Positions 10,062 to 20,170 of a DNA stretch of 64,000 nucleotides are shown here, piece after piece; the first letter of the stretch is position 1, and each line of letters opens with the position of its first letter. The translations under genes and the position numbers were made by a program. Source of the DNA: Nocardia flavorosea (GTDB taxonomy: Bacteria; Actinomycetota; Actinomycetes; Mycobacteriales; Mycobacteriaceae); contig NZ_JADLQL010000001.1 in assembly GCF_015477805.1 (NCBI RefSeq), positions 1,178,001 to 1,242,000 on the forward strand, read 5' to 3'. Below the pieces are notes generated by a model that did no database searches, had not been told where the DNA came from, and was given only the letters and a program-made list of their open reading frames with translations.

Positions 10062-11651
10062 ATGCCCGACACCAGAATCCACGAACCCGAGCACGACGCG
10101 ATCATCGCCGGTGCCGGACCGAACGGGTTGATGCTGGCCTGTGAACTCGCCCTCGGCGGGATCCGGCCGGTCGTTCTCGACCCGCTGCCCGGACCGAGCG
10201 CAGAACCGAAGGCGAACGGGCTCATCGGCCAGGTGGTGCGCCTGCTCGATATGCGCGGGCTGTACCCGGCGTTCGCCACGGAACTCGCCCGGCTCGGCTT
10301 CCCCGTGGAGCCCGAAACTCCGGAACCCGCGCCGCGCTATATCTTCGCCGGGATGGCGCTGGAACTCGCGGACGTGCCGGACAACCCCCTCTACGGTCTA
10401 CCCGTGCCGCAACCGGTTCTGGTTCGGCTGCTCGCCGACCGCGCCCGCGAACTCGGTGCCGATATCCGCTGGGGGCATGCCCTCGACGATTTCACCGAAT
10501 CGGACGAGGCGGTCTCGGCGACGGTAACTCGTTGCGGCGGTGGTGGTTACCGGGCCACCGCCCGGATCCTCGTGGCGGCGGACGGGGGCCGCAGCCCGGT
10601 CCGCAAGAAGCTCGGGATCGGTTTCTCCGGGATCACCGCCGGCAACCATATCGGCCGGTTGGGCCACGCCGAGATCCCGGCCGAACTCCGCACGGCCGAC
10701 GGCGGGCTGGAGATCCCCGGCGCCGGATACCTCCATTTCGGGCACAACCGGATCGAGAGCGGTGGTTTGTTCGCATTCGCCGAATTGATCCCGGGCAAAC
10801 CGCTGGTGAGCGTGCATGAGCACAATGCCGCACCGGTCGCGCCCGATACCCCGATGACCTTCGACGAACTACGGGACAGCGTGCGCCGCGTCCTCGGCGC
10901 CGATCTGCCGATGCGGCCACCGGCAGGTCCGGAACCACATGCGTTGCGGCGAATCGTCGACCAGAACACCCGCCTCGCCGATCACTACCGGAAAGGCCGG
11001 GTTCTCCTGCTCGGCGATGCGGCCCATGTCCATTCGGCCATCGGCGGCCCCGGACTGAACCTGGGTTTGCAGGATGCCGTCAATCTGGGGTGGAAACTGG
11101 CCTCGTACCTGCGCGGAACGGCGCCGCACGGACTACTCGACACCTATGAGAGCGAACGGCGGCCGGTCGCCGAACGCGTCGTCATGCACAGCCTCTCCCA
11201 GACTGCGCTGCTGGCGCCCGGCCCGGAGGTGACCGCGCTGCGCGAACTGTTCGCCGAATTACTCGAGCTCCCGCAGGTAGCAGGGCATATCGGGCATCTG
11301 CTCGCCGGTTCCGATGTGCGCTACGACGTAGGTGACAGCCATCCGCTCGCGGGTCGGCTGGTTCCCGATCTCGTCCTGGAAACCGCGGACGGCCCGCGGC
11401 GGATCGCCGATCTGCTGCACAAGGCCCGTCCCCTGCTGGTGGATCTCGGATCCGGGGCCGCCGCGACCGCAGCCGACCGGGACGGCCTCGCAGTCGTCAC
11501 CGCCACCAGCTCCGATACCGACGCGACCGCGCTGCTTATCCGGCCCGACGGCTATATCGCATGGGCCACAGATGATTCCAGCACGGGCCTGCAGGCCGCC
11601 CTGGACCGCTGGTTCGGTCCGACGCGACCAGCTTCGCCGCACGTCATTTGA
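10062..11651 (+). CDS. Group A FAD-dependent aromatic/antibiotic monooxygenase
   Basis: This 529-residue flavoprotein monooxygenase is of the PheA/TfdB/Rox type. It has the FAD dinucleotide motif GAGPNG (residues about 16-21), the DG motif (AADGGRSPVRKKLG, near 180) and the GD motif GDAAHVHSAIGGPGLNLGLQ (near 325-344), followed by a thioredoxin-like C-terminal domain ending in a RPDGYIAW-type segment. Such enzymes hydroxylate phenols, polyketides or rifamycins using NAD(P)H and O2; the overall layout resembles Nocardia rifampicin monooxygenase, but the substrate cannot be assigned. The start is fixed by a GAGAAGGAG ribosome binding site at 10045-10053. The CACACG array lies just upstream. Confidence 0.85.
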   Translation: MPDTRIHEPEHDAIIAGAGPNGLMLACELALGGIRPVVLDPLPGPSAEPKANGLIGQVVRLLDMRGLYPAFATELARLGFPVEPETPEPAPRYIFAGMALELADVPDNPLYGLPVPQPVLVRLLADRARELGADIRWGHALDDFTESDEAVSATVTRCGGGGYRATARILVAADGGRSPVRKKLGIGFSGITAGNHIGRLGHAEIPAELRTADGGLEIPGAGYLHFGHNRIESGGLFAFAELIPGKPLVSVHEHNAAPVAPDTPMTFDELRDSVRRVLGADLPMRPPAGPEPHALRRIVDQNTRLADHYRKGRVLLLGDAAHVHSAIGGPGLNLGLQDAVNLGWKLASYLRGTAPHGLLDTYESERRPVAERVVMHSLSQTALLAPGPEVTALRELFAELLELPQVAGHIGHLLAGSDVRYDVGDSHPLAGRLVPDLVLETADGPRRIADLLHKARPLLVDLGSGAAATAADRDGLAVVTATSSDTDATALLIRPDGYIAWATDDSSTGLQAALDRWFGPTRPASPHVI

Positions 11652-12112
11652 CGATACGGACCCGGCCGATCACCAGCGGGCAGGCCGCGAACGGGCCGCC
11701 CGGCACGCCACGGGGCCGGAATTCCCGCGGATGGAGGCGGACTACGAATCCGCCTATCCGCCGCCGACGCCGCCGGCCTGGATGGCCGGCGACGAGATCG
11801 GCGCGTAAGCGACCGTCCCGGAACGGAGCGTGCCCGGGCCCCGAGCGACGAGTTCGGATCATGCAGCAGCCTGCGTACTGGTATTCGAGGCACACGCATC
11901 GGTCGCGGGTCCCGGACACTGCCCGGCCCCCGGTGGCGGGGCTCGCATCCGGTCCGCCGGGTGAATCAGCGCACGCCGCGACCCCGTCGAGTTGTCCGAC
12001 ACACTGCGGCGATCCGGCTGTACATGCCGCCCGGCTGCCACGATGATCCTGATCGGACTCCGGCCGGCCGCACGTCCCGCGGACGGTCGCACTGATCCGG
12101 AGGGAGTACGGG
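11652..12112. other. Non-coding gap, nothing recognised
   Basis: The 461 bases between the monooxygenase and the DUF3533-like gene hold only short GC-rich frames without plausible starts. One frame ending at 11808 reads MEADYESAYPPPTPPAWMAG, which is too short to call. A ribosome-binding-like GGAGGGAG at 12098-12105 belongs to the next gene. Confidence 0.4.
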
Positions 12113-13441
12113 ATGCAGCCGAACGGCACCGGCGAATCGGACACCGGCAGCGCGGGCGCGGTGCCGGCGGGCACCGGCCGGACCCGCCGCCGCACCGCGT
12201 TACGGGCATGGCTGGGCCCCGTTCTGGTGATCACCGCACTGATGGCCCTGCTCACGACCATGTACCTGGGCTATGTGATCGACCCGGAGAAGAACCTGCA
12301 CGATTTCCCGGTCGCGCTGGTGAACCAGGACGACGGCGAAATCCGCGATGGCACACCCGTCAATATCGGTGACCAGATCACCGAAGCACTCACCGAGCAG
12401 ATTCCGGCGGACAAGATCGACCTGCGGGTCACCGGGATCGCGGAAGCGCAGCGACTGCTGCGCAACGGCGAAGTCTACGGCGCGATCGTGCTGCCCAGCG
12501 ATCTGTCGAAGCGGTTGTCCATACTCGGGGCCGGTTCGGTGGTCCCCGGGGATATCGCCCGTCCGGCGATCACCGTGATCACCAATCCCCGCACCGGCAC
12601 CTACGCCACCCAGATCCTGCAGATCGTGACCGGTCGGGCACTGACACAGGTCGATGCCGAGGTGGGCAAGCAGCTCACCGCCACCGTCCAAGCCGAACTG
12701 GATTCCGCGCCCGCCGGCGGCACCGAACTCAGCGGCGCCGCACGTCTCGTCCTGGCCGACCCGATCGACGTGATCACCGAGCCCTACCGCCCGCTGCCGG
12801 ACGGCACCGGCCAAGGCCTGTCGGCGTTCTTCTACACGCTGCTGGTGGTCCTGGCCGGTTTCACCGGGGCCATGATCGTGCACACCATGGTCGATTCGGC
12901 GCTCGGCTTCATACCCACCGAGTACGGCCCCTGGTTCTTCCACCATCCCACCGCACCCCATTCCCGATTCCGCACCCTCTTGCTGAAATGGGGAGTGATC
13001 GCGGTGGCCGCGCCGATCGTCTCCGGCGTCTTCCTCGGAATCGGGCATCTGCTCGATATGCCGATCACCCACGGGCCGGCGCTGTTCCTGTTCAGCACGC
13101 TGGCGATCGTGGCGGTCGGGGTGACCGCGCTCTCGATTGTGGCGACGTTCGGCTCGGCCGGACTGCTGATCAATCTGGTGCTGTTCATCGTTCTCGGCCT
13201 GCCCTCCGCCGGGGCCACGATCCCGCTGGAGGCGACGCCGCGATACATGGCATGGCTGGCGGCGTTCGAGCCGATGCACCAGATCTATCTCGGCGTGCGG
13301 GCGATTCTGTACTTCGAGCTCGGCACCGGACTCGCTCGCGGGGTCTGGATGAGTCTGGCCGGACTGGCGACAGGGCTCGTCCTGGGCGCGGTCACCACCG
13401 TCGTCTATGACCGGAAGGGTTTGGAGCGGCGCAGCCGCTAG
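12113..13441 (+). CDS. DUF3533/SNG1-type ABC-2-like membrane protein
   Basis: The 442-residue protein has one N-terminal transmembrane helix (residues about 35-58: AWLGPVLVITALMALLTTMY), a large extracytoplasmic domain (residues about 60-235, including FPVALVNQDDGEI), and a cluster of five or six C-terminal helices. This architecture matches YhgE/Pip, SNG1 and ABC-2 permease-like proteins, which have been linked to export or drug tolerance. No ATPase gene is adjacent. The protein follows the monooxygenase on the same strand after 461 bp. Its function is not established. Confidence 0.75.
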   Translation: MQPNGTGESDTGSAGAVPAGTGRTRRRTALRAWLGPVLVITALMALLTTMYLGYVIDPEKNLHDFPVALVNQDDGEIRDGTPVNIGDQITEALTEQIPADKIDLRVTGIAEAQRLLRNGEVYGAIVLPSDLSKRLSILGAGSVVPGDIARPAITVITNPRTGTYATQILQIVTGRALTQVDAEVGKQLTATVQAELDSAPAGGTELSGAARLVLADPIDVITEPYRPLPDGTGQGLSAFFYTLLVVLAGFTGAMIVHTMVDSALGFIPTEYGPWFFHHPTAPHSRFRTLLLKWGVIAVAAPIVSGVFLGIGHLLDMPITHGPALFLFSTLAIVAVGVTALSIVATFGSAGLLINLVLFIVLGLPSAGATIPLEATPRYMAWLAAFEPMHQIYLGVRAILYFELGTGLARGVWMSLAGLATGLVLGAVTTVVYDRKGLERRSR

Positions 13442-13469
13442 CGGCTCCTTGTGGCAGCCGCTAGCGGCT
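13433..13469. terminator. Duplicated palindrome at gene end
   Basis: The 14-base palindrome AGCCGCTAGCGGCT occurs twice, at 13433-13446 (overlapping the stop codon of the membrane protein gene) and 13456-13469. Each copy can fold alone, or the two can pair with each other around a 9-base spacer. It probably acts in termination or mRNA 3'-end protection. Confidence 0.55.
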
Positions 13470-13569
13470 TTGCCGGTGAGCTCATGGCAGCGCAGTGCCG
13501 GGCATGCGGGCGCGACACTGCGCAATATCGGTCAAGCGGACCGGTGCGCCGACCCGCCAGACTCTATCC

Positions 13570-14493
13570 GTGACCACCCGACGTGACCGACTCCGCGAAC
13601 TACTGGATGCCGTTCTCGACGAGGACAACACGACCCTCGGCCGGATGGCCGCGGGTGTCTACTCGTCGCCGTTCCACTTCGCCCGGCAGTTCAGCCGGGG
13701 CACCGGTGAATCACCGGTGAGCCTGCGGCGCCGCGTACTCCTGGAACGTGCCTGCTGGCAGCTCGGGACGGGCGCCACGGTGACCGAGGTGGCCTTCGCC
13801 GCCGGATACGACACGGTGGAGGGGTTCAGCCGGGCATTCACCCGCGCATTCGGTCATCCACCGAGCGCGACCCCACCACCGACCGGACGGGCGCCGCGCT
13901 GGCTACCAGCGGTGAACGGTATCCATTTCCATCCCCCCATGTCGCTGTGGGTCGAGGGGGAACCGAAGGGACGTGCCGCTATGGACCCGACCGCGCTGCT
14001 GCTGCACCACGATCTCGACGACACCCGGCTGCTGTTGAAAGCGGCGACGGGGTTGAGCGAGGAGCAGTATCGGCGTTCCCGCGTGGGTGCGGCGACCGTT
14101 CTGCCGTGGGACGGGCCCGAGGAGTCCGTCGCCGCCGTGCTGGACCATCTGATCCGGACCAAGGAATCGTGGCTGGCCTCGATCGACGGCGCCGATACGC
14201 CCGATCACGGCAGCGACGATATTCCGGCGCTGGCGGCCCGGCTCGACGAGGTGGGACCGCGCTGGCTGGACGCGGTCCGCGAGATCGACCGCCGCGGCGG
14301 CTGGGGCGACACCCTGATCGACGCACTGTGCGACCCGCCGGAGAGCTTCGTACTCGGCAGCGTGATCGCCCATGTGCTCACCTACTCCGCGTATCGCCGC
14401 CAGCAGGTGCGGTACTGGATACGCGATGACGCACCGGATGACGACACGGTCGGCTGGGGCGATCCGATCGAATGGCTACGAAAGCGAGACTGA
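13570..14493 (+). CDS. AraC-family HTH fused to DinB-like domain
   Basis: The 307-residue protein has an AraC-type double helix-turn-helix at its N-terminus (residues about 5-100, including SSPFHFARQFSRGTGESPVSLRRRVLLERA and the signature VAFAAGYDTVEGFSRAFTRAFGHPPS). A DinB/DUF664-like four-helix domain follows (from about 145: LLLHHDLDDTRLLLKAATGL, with VAAVLDHLIRTKESWLASID). Placing the DNA-binding domain first and a DinB fold as the effector domain is known in actinobacteria. The GTG at 13570 is preferred because translation then begins at the HTH domain. The gene ends 1 bp before the next start. Confidence 0.85.
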   Translation: MTTRRDRLRELLDAVLDEDNTTLGRMAAGVYSSPFHFARQFSRGTGESPVSLRRRVLLERACWQLGTGATVTEVAFAAGYDTVEGFSRAFTRAFGHPPSATPPPTGRAPRWLPAVNGIHFHPPMSLWVEGEPKGRAAMDPTALLLHHDLDDTRLLLKAATGLSEEQYRRSRVGAATVLPWDGPEESVAAVLDHLIRTKESWLASIDGADTPDHGSDDIPALAARLDEVGPRWLDAVREIDRRGGWGDTLIDALCDPPESFVLGSVIAHVLTYSAYRRQQVRYWIRDDAPDDDTVGWGDPIEWLRKRD

Positions 14494-14494
14494 A

Positions 14495-15040
14495 TTGACC
14501 ACCCCGCGCACCGTCTTCAACACGGCGACCAGCTTGGACGGCTATATCGCCACAGCGGATCATTCGCTGGACTGGCTGCTGTCCCGCGAATCCGACGAAG
14601 CCGGGCCCATGGGTTTTCCCGAGTTCCTCGCCCGAGTCGGCGCGATCGTCATGGGCGCCAACACGTATCAATGGATACTCGACAATCAGGGCGCGCAACC
14701 GTGGCCTTACGAGGTGCCGTGCTGGGTATGCACCCACCGCGACTTCCCGGCGCGCACCGACGCCGATATCCGCTTCACCTGTGCGGAAATACCCGAACTG
14801 CACCGGACGATGACCGATATGGCGAACGGCCGAGATCTCTGGATCGTCGGCGGCGGCGAGCTCGCCGGTACCTTCGCCGATTACGGATTGCTGGACGAGA
14901 TCATCGTGTCCGTCGCCCCGGTCACACTGGGCGCCGGCGCACCGTTGCTGCCGCGCGAACTGGAACTGCGAGTGACCGAGGTGGCCGTGAACGGCGAATT
15001 CGCCTGCCTCCGGTATGGAGTGGTCGGCGACCACAGCTGA
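14495..15040 (+). CDS. Dihydrofolate-reductase-like (RibD C-terminal) protein
   Basis: This 181-residue protein of the RibD-C/DHFR-like fold begins TTPRTVFNTATSLDGYIATA, and it has the NADPH-binding pattern IVMGANTYQWIL and LWIVGGGELAGTFADYGLLDEI. Members are usually annotated as dihydrofolate reductase family, but their substrates are mostly unknown. I chose the TTG at 14495, 1 bp after the stop of the AraC-DinB gene, because it places the family N-terminus correctly and suggests translational coupling. The two probably form one unit. Confidence 0.83.
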   Translation: MTTPRTVFNTATSLDGYIATADHSLDWLLSRESDEAGPMGFPEFLARVGAIVMGANTYQWILDNQGAQPWPYEVPCWVCTHRDFPARTDADIRFTCAEIPELHRTMTDMANGRDLWIVGGGELAGTFADYGLLDEIIVSVAPVTLGAGAPLLPRELELRVTEVAVNGEFACLRYGVVGDHS

Positions 15041-15240
15041 CCCGGACCGCACCGCGCGGCGCAATCGTTTCGGCACGACCCGTCGCGGCGGTGCGGTGTA
15101 TGTGGAGCCCGGTGCCGGACCACAGCAGCGCGGCGCCGCTGTCCGGTCCGGCCACGTCCAGCCGGTAACCCCGCGATTCCGGCCGGCGGATCTGGATCGC
15201 CGCACCGGCGACGGGGATTCTCGGCGCGCCGGCGCTGGCT

Positions 15241-15918
15241 TCAGCTGGACGAGACGGATGCTGTCCACGAGGCGAAGGCGCGGGGGTTGCGGGTCTGCAG
15301 CAACACCCGGCCGGGGCCGGTGAAATCGAAGACCAGTCCTTCGCCCGATTTCAGCGATTGCAGGGAGCGCCCGGGGACGGCACGACGGATAGTGAACTGC
15401 ATCGAGAGGTCGTAGGCCACCACATGCCCGGTATCGATGCTGACCTGCTCCCCGGAAGCCAGATCGATGGTATCGATGGCGCCGAAAACCGCCACCACCA
15501 CGTCACCCTGCCCCTCCGCACGGAGTCCGAAGCCGCCCTCGCCACCGAAGAGATTCGCGAAACCGCCCCACTGACTCTCCACCCGCACTCCGGCCGAATG
15601 CGCGACCCAGCCGCCCCGGTTGATGAAGTACGGCCGGTCCGCGGCAATGGGCAGCGCGAGCATATCGCCGGGCAGCGTCGGCGCCAGGTCTACCCAGCCA
15701 CCGCCTGCGGGTGCGGTGAAGGTGGAGACGAAGAACGATTCGCCGGACATTATCGAGCGTTTGAGCCCGGCCAGGATTCCGCCCTCGGCCCGGGCTTCCA
15801 GCGTCATTCCGGCCGAATGCGCCACCATAGCACCGGCTTCCACCCGAACCGGCTCCCCGCCCGCCAGCACACAACGCGCCACGGTGGACGAGGGGTTGTG
15901 CCGCAGTTCAACTTTCAT
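15241..15918 (-). CDS. AIM24 / TIGR00266 family protein
   Basis: The 225-residue protein is built of beta-rich repeats with the family signatures VEAGAMVAHSAGM, GESFFVSTFTAPAGGGWVDLAPTLPGDM and INRGGWVAHSAGV. The family (AIM24-like, also tied to TerD-type proteins) has a double-stranded beta-helix fold and no confirmed bacterial function. It is isolated, with about 200 bp of apparently empty sequence between it and the DHFR-like gene, which converges on it. Confidence 0.85.
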   Translation of the reverse strand: MKVELRHNPSSTVARCVLAGGEPVRVEAGAMVAHSAGMTLEARAEGGILAGLKRSIMSGESFFVSTFTAPAGGGWVDLAPTLPGDMLALPIAADRPYFINRGGWVAHSAGVRVESQWGGFANLFGGEGGFGLRAEGQGDVVVAVFGAIDTIDLASGEQVSIDTGHVVAYDLSMQFTIRRAVPGRSLQSLKSGEGLVFDFTGPGRVLLQTRNPRAFASWTASVSSS

Positions 15919-16179
15919 GAGCCGACACTACCGCCCGCGTATGACACCGGCCGCAGTTCGGTACGTGCCCGCACCACGCACCCGGGTGCCGCGTTCACCG
16001 AGGTTCGCGCGGGATCCGGCGGACGCTCAGTAGCCGATCGCTTCCGGTGCCGAGTCGAGAAGGGGACAGGTCACAGCGCGCCTACAGTCGCTGCGCCGAA
16101 CACCGGATTCCCCGCCGCCGCCCGAATGTGCCGAACCGATAGGAGCGGATCGGGTCAACCCCGGCAAACCGGCGTGAGT

Positions 16180-16548
16180 TCAATCCAGCGAACGCAGGGC
16201 ATCCTCGTCACGGGCCACGACCGCACTGCCCGCGGCGGTGAACACGATCGGGCGCTGGATCAACCGGGGATGTTCCGCAAGTGCGGCAATCCAGCGCTCG
16301 CGGTCCGCCGCGGTACGCCCCCAGCCGGACATACCCAGTTCCTTGGCGATGTCCTCGCCCATGCGGGTGATATCCCAGGGTTCGGCGCCGAGCCGGTCCA
16401 GGACGTCCCGCAACTCCTCGGCACTGGGCGGAGCGTCCAGGTACCGGCGGACCGTATAGGCGGTACCGGCGGCATCCAGATGCGCCAGCGCGGCGCGGCT
16501 CTTGGTGCAGCGGGGGTTGTGCCAGATCTCGGTTTCCGGAGTACTCAT
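16180..16548 (-). CDS. ArsC-family (glutaredoxin-like) reductase
   Basis: The 122-residue thioredoxin-fold protein has the ArsC/Spx catalytic region IWHNPRCTKSRAAL (Cys about residue 13) and the later IQRPIVFT segment, whose Arg binds oxyanion in true glutaredoxin-coupled arsenate reductases. It would reduce arsenate to arsenite or act in a related thiol role. It is unlinked to the arsR-arsI locus 30 kb away. The ATG at 16548 is preferred over an upstream in-frame start at 16578 because the family N-terminus begins close to the active site. Confidence 0.8.
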   Translation of the reverse strand: MSTPETEIWHNPRCTKSRAALAHLDAAGTAYTVRRYLDAPPSAEELRDVLDRLGAEPWDITRMGEDIAKELGMSGWGRTAADRERWIAALAEHPRLIQRPIVFTAAGSAVVARDEDALRSLD

Positions 16549-16668
16549 ACAATGAGCGTAGCCTTCGCGTTCGCCCATGGAAGCACTCCGACCGGCGTGA
16601 ATGTGCCCGAAGTACGACCCGATCCCACCCTGCTGCCGATATTGCGGGCACCTCGACGGCCGGGACGG

Positions 16669-18207
16669 TCACATATGCTTCCACTCGGGCCATACCCGCG
16701 CCCAGGTATCCCGCGGCTGTGCGCATTTCCACAACGTCACGTCCCGGGTGTCGCCGGGAACGCCGAGGCGGCTGTCGACCCGGCCCAGCGGCTCGAGTAC
16801 CGCGAACTGTGCCCGCAGCCGGCCGGTATCGCCGCCTACGCAGACCATGGTGGTGGCGGTGTCGGGTGGCGCACCGAAGTAGCCGAATCCGCGGGCCGGG
16901 CTGTAGACGGGCGGTAGCCGGTCGCCCGCGAGATGGTCCAGGGCACCGGCCTGCCAGTAGCTGCCGGTGATCACGGCGGACTGCTCGCGTTCCCGGGCGG
17001 GCAGCGATTCGTACGCCGCAACGACACCGGCGGCCAGTTCCGGCCAGCCGAACTCACCGTAGAGCCCGAGTTGCACGGCGGCCGCGGCATCGTTTTCCGG
17101 CGGCGGAATATCCTCGGCCGGCTGCCACGGCGTGGACCCCAGCACTACGAGTACAGAGACAGCGGTCAGCACCGCCCCGGACCCGATGAGCAGGCGCCGG
17201 CGCACCGGCGACGACACTCGGGCGGCCGACTCCGAGACCGCCACCGCGCCCGCCGCGAATACCGCGCCATACATTCCGGCCACGTAGTACACCCGGCCCC
17301 CGGTGACCACGAAGATCACGAAGAGCAGCACCGTGACGACCCCTAGGAAACGGTACGGCCGCAGCTTCGGGTGCCGCAGCAGGGCCCAGATTCCGTAGCA
17401 CAGCAGGACCGCACCCAGCGCACCCGCGATGAGCACCGCCAACGGAACGAACCCGACCATCCCACCGGTGTACTGCTGTTCCCGGCGCACCGCGGCGGTC
17501 AGCGCGAGCTGTGGCCATCCGTGCTCGGCCTGCCACAGGAGTGTGGGGATGGTTGCACAGACTACCAGCACCCCACCCAGCCAGAGCAGCGGCCGGCGCA
17601 GCAGGTCACGGGGCCCGACGACCGCCACACCGACGGCCAGCGCCAGCCAGAAGAACGGCACAAGCCATTTGACCTGCATATCGATGGCCGTGACGGCGGC
17701 CGCGGCCGGCAACAGCCCGTCCCGCCTGGTCCGCACCCAGCGCACGACAAGCCAGGTGATGAGCACCCATAGCGCGCTGTCCAGGGCATTGGTGGACAGG
17801 TTCTTCGCCTGCAAGAGCAGAAAGGGAGAGGTGGCGTAAGCCGCGGCAGTGAGTAGCTGAGCACCGCGGCCGCCACCGAGTTCGCGCGCGATCTGCGCAC
17901 TGACCACGATAGCGAGGACGGCCGCGACGATCGCCGGTAATCGCAGCGCCACCAGAGACCCGGGCGCGAGCCCGTCCATCAGCCACGCGAGGAAGGGCAG
18001 AACCGGGCCCTGATCGGCATACCCCCAGGACAGGCGCCGACCGGCCGCCAGAAAGTACAGCTCGTCGCCGAAATAGCCGTAGCGAGTCGCCGAGAGCAGC
18101 AGAACGACCGCCGAAGCGGCGGCCACACCGAGCACCGCGACAGTGGCGAAGGCGGGTACGGTCCCGGTCTCGCGAAGGGGCGGATCCGCGGTGCGGGTGG
18201 TGGTCAT
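16669..18207 (-). CDS. GT39-like integral membrane glycosyltransferase
   Basis: The 512-residue protein has about ten to twelve hydrophobic helices. The first extracytoplasmic loop carries the acidic motif YFGDELYFLAAGRRLSWGYA, followed by DQGPVLPFLAWL. This is the pattern of ArnT/PMT-like GT-C glycosyltransferases, which use polyprenyl-phosphate sugars outside the membrane. The C-terminal quarter is soluble, with a Cys-containing end. The sugar and acceptor are unknown. The ATG at 18207 places the first helix correctly. It lies downstream of mpa but beyond mpa's terminator. Confidence 0.83.
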   Translation of the reverse strand: MTTTRTADPPLRETGTVPAFATVAVLGVAAASAVVLLLSATRYGYFGDELYFLAAGRRLSWGYADQGPVLPFLAWLMDGLAPGSLVALRLPAIVAAVLAIVVSAQIARELGGGRGAQLLTAAAYATSPFLLLQAKNLSTNALDSALWVLITWLVVRWVRTRRDGLLPAAAAVTAIDMQVKWLVPFFWLALAVGVAVVGPRDLLRRPLLWLGGVLVVCATIPTLLWQAEHGWPQLALTAAVRREQQYTGGMVGFVPLAVLIAGALGAVLLCYGIWALLRHPKLRPYRFLGVVTVLLFVIFVVTGGRVYYVAGMYGAVFAAGAVAVSESAARVSSPVRRRLLIGSGAVLTAVSVLVVLGSTPWQPAEDIPPPENDAAAAVQLGLYGEFGWPELAAGVVAAYESLPAREREQSAVITGSYWQAGALDHLAGDRLPPVYSPARGFGYFGAPPDTATTMVCVGGDTGRLRAQFAVLEPLGRVDSRLGVPGDTRDVTLWKCAQPRDTWARVWPEWKHM

Positions 18208-18364
18208 GGGGACTCCTGAGAGTGGACGTTGCCCGCGGAGGATATCCGGGCCACCGCGCCGCAGCCGTCGGCCTCCTGGATGATTCCGGGGCGCATATCG
18301 CACACGCGATATCCACCTTCAGGACTATCGCCGGTTGCACCGGAACCGTTCGACCGCAAAAGAA

Positions 18365-18398
18365 TCAGGGCCGCGCCCCATGAGGAGCGCGGCCCTGA
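18365..18398 (-). terminator. Rho-independent terminator of mpa
   Basis: A 12-bp stem (TCAGGGCCGCGC, 18365-18376, and its complement at 18387-18398) surrounds a 10-base loop, 12 bases after the mpa stop. On the minus strand it is followed by TTCTTTT, which makes it a typical intrinsic terminator. Confidence 0.85.
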
Positions 18399-18409
18399 CA
18401 GCAGTGCCG

Positions 18410-20170
18410 TTACAGGTACTGACCGGTGTTCGACTCGGTATCGATCGCCCGGCTGGCGCTGGCGTTCTTTCCGGTCACCAGCGTGCGGATGTAGACGATC
18501 CGCTCGCCCTTCTTACCCGAGATGCGGGCCCAGTCATCGGGATTCGTGGTGTTGGGCAGGTCCTCGTTCTCGGAGAACTCGTCCACGATCGAATCGTAGA
18601 GATGCTGAATCCGCAGCCCCGGGTTACCGGTGTCCAGAACCGATTTGATGGCGTACTTCTTGGATCGGTCCACGATGTTCTGGATCATGGCGCCGGAGTT
18701 GAAGTCCTTGAAGTACAGAACCTCCTTGTCACCGTTGGCGTAGGTGACCTCCAGGAAGCGGTTGTCCTCGCTTTCGGCGTACATCCGGTCCACCACCCGC
18801 TCGATCATCGCGCGGATGCAGGCCACCTTGTCGCCCTTGAACTCGGCCAGATCGTCGGCGTGCAGCGGCAGATGTTCGGTGAGGTACTTGGAGAAGATGT
18901 CCTGCGCGGATTCGGCGTCCGGGCGTTCGATCTTGATCTTCACGTCCAGGCGGCCGGGCCGCAGGATGGCCGGGTCGATCATATCCTCGCGGTTGGAGGC
19001 GCCGATGACGATGACGTTCTCCAGCCCTTCCACACCGTCGATCTCACTGAGCAACTGCGGCACCACGGTGGTCTCCACATCGGAGGAGACACCGGATCCG
19101 CGGGTACGGAAGATCGAATCCATCTCGTCGAAGAACACGATCACCGGGGTGCCCTCGGACGCCTTCTCCCGGGCCCGCTGGAAGATGATCCGGATATGGC
19201 GCTCGGTTTCGCCGACGAACTTGTTCAGCAGTTCGGGACCTTTGATGTTCAGGAAGTACGACTTCGCTTCCTTGGCATCCTCGCCCCGTGCCTCGGCGAT
19301 CTTCTTGGCCAGCGAATTGGCCACCGCCTTGGCGATCAGCGTCTTACCGCAGCCGGGCGGGCCATAGAGCAGGACCCCCTTGGGCGGCCGCAACGCGTAC
19401 TCGCGGAACAGGTCCTTGTGCAGGAACGGCAGCTCGACCGCGTCGCGGATCTGCTCGATCTGCCGGCCCAGGCCACCGATATCGTTGTAGCCGACATCGG
19501 GCACCTCCTCCAGGACCAGATCTTCGACCTCGGCCTTGGGGATGCGCTCGAACGCGAAACCGGCCTTGGTATCGACCAGCAGGGAATCCCCCGGCCGCAG
19601 CTTGCGGATCGGGGAATCCGGATCCTCCAGATCGTCGGCCTCGGCGAGCTTGGACAGCGGACCGGACAGCCAGACCACCCGCTCCTCGTCGGCATGCCCG
19701 ACGACCAGGGCGCGGCGGCCCCCGTCGAGGACTTCGCGCAGGGTGCCGATCTCACCGATGGAATCGAACGTGCCCGCCTCCACGACCGTCAGCGCCTCGT
19801 TCAGCCGGACGGTCTGACCGTAGGCGAGGGTGGACGTGTCGATATTCGGCGAGCAAGTCAAGCGCATCTTGCGGCCGGAGGTGAACACGTCGACGGTCTG
19901 ATCCTCGTAGACACCGATCAGAATCCCGTAACCGCTGGGCGGCTGACCGAGCCGGTCGACCTCCTCACGCAACGCGACGAGTTGCTGCCGCGCTTCCTTC
20001 AGGGTATCCATCAGTTTGGTGTTGCGAATGGTCAGCGAATCGATACGGGCTTCCAATTCCCGTGAGCGATCCGGTGAGTCGGCGAGTTGCCTCCGGAGTG
20101 CAGCCGCTTCGGCGCGTACTGCCTCGAGTTCTCTCCAGGCCGCCGAATCCGAATTCTCGATGGGGCTCAT
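18410..20170 (-). CDS. mpa: Proteasome-associated ATPase Mpa/ARC
   Basis: Mpa is the hexameric AAA+ unfoldase that captures pupylated proteins through its coiled coils and feeds them to PrcA/PrcB. The 586-residue protein has an N-terminal coiled coil (about 10-75), two OB domains (about 80-220), Walker A GPPGCGKT (270-277), Walker [10 protein letters not shown] (343-351), and the C-terminal SNTGQYL tail that docks on the proteasome. I chose the ATG at 20170 because a GGGAGGAG ribosome binding site precedes it by 7 bases; an in-frame ATG at 20236 is possible. It is separated from dop by about 11 kb of accessory genes. Confidence 0.96.
   Translation of the reverse strand: MSPIENSDSAAWRELEAVRAEAAALRRQLADSPDRSRELEARIDSLTIRNTKLMDTLKEARQQLVALREEVDRLGQPPSGYGILIGVYEDQTVDVFTSGRKMRLTCSPNIDTSTLAYGQTVRLNEALTVVEAGTFDSIGEIGTLREVLDGGRRALVVGHADEERVVWLSGPLSKLAEADDLEDPDSPIRKLRPGDSLLVDTKAGFAFERIPKAEVEDLVLEEVPDVGYNDIGGLGRQIEQIRDAVELPFLHKDLFREYALRPPKGVLLYGPPGCGKTLIAKAVANSLAKKIAEARGEDAKEAKSYFLNIKGPELLNKFVGETERHIRIIFQRAREKASEGTPVIVFFDEMDSIFRTRGSGVSSDVETTVVPQLLSEIDGVEGLENVIVIGASNREDMIDPAILRPGRLDVKIKIERPDAESAQDIFSKYLTEHLPLHADDLAEFKGDKVACIRAMIERVVDRMYAESEDNRFLEVTYANGDKEVLYFKDFNSGAMIQNIVDRSKKYAIKSVLDTGNPGLRIQHLYDSIVDEFSENEDLPNTTNPDDWARISGKKGERIVYIRTLVTGKNASASRAIDTESNTGQYL

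Noticed and set aside
11731..11808. A 25-codon frame beginning MEADYESAYPPP
   Set aside because: It has no ribosome binding site and no known relative, and it is too short to separate from chance; it may be a decayed gene end.
16180..16548. ArsC-like gene as part of the ars locus
   Set aside because: It is 30 kb from arsR-arsI and downstream of a glycosyltransferase gene; ArsC-fold proteins have other roles.
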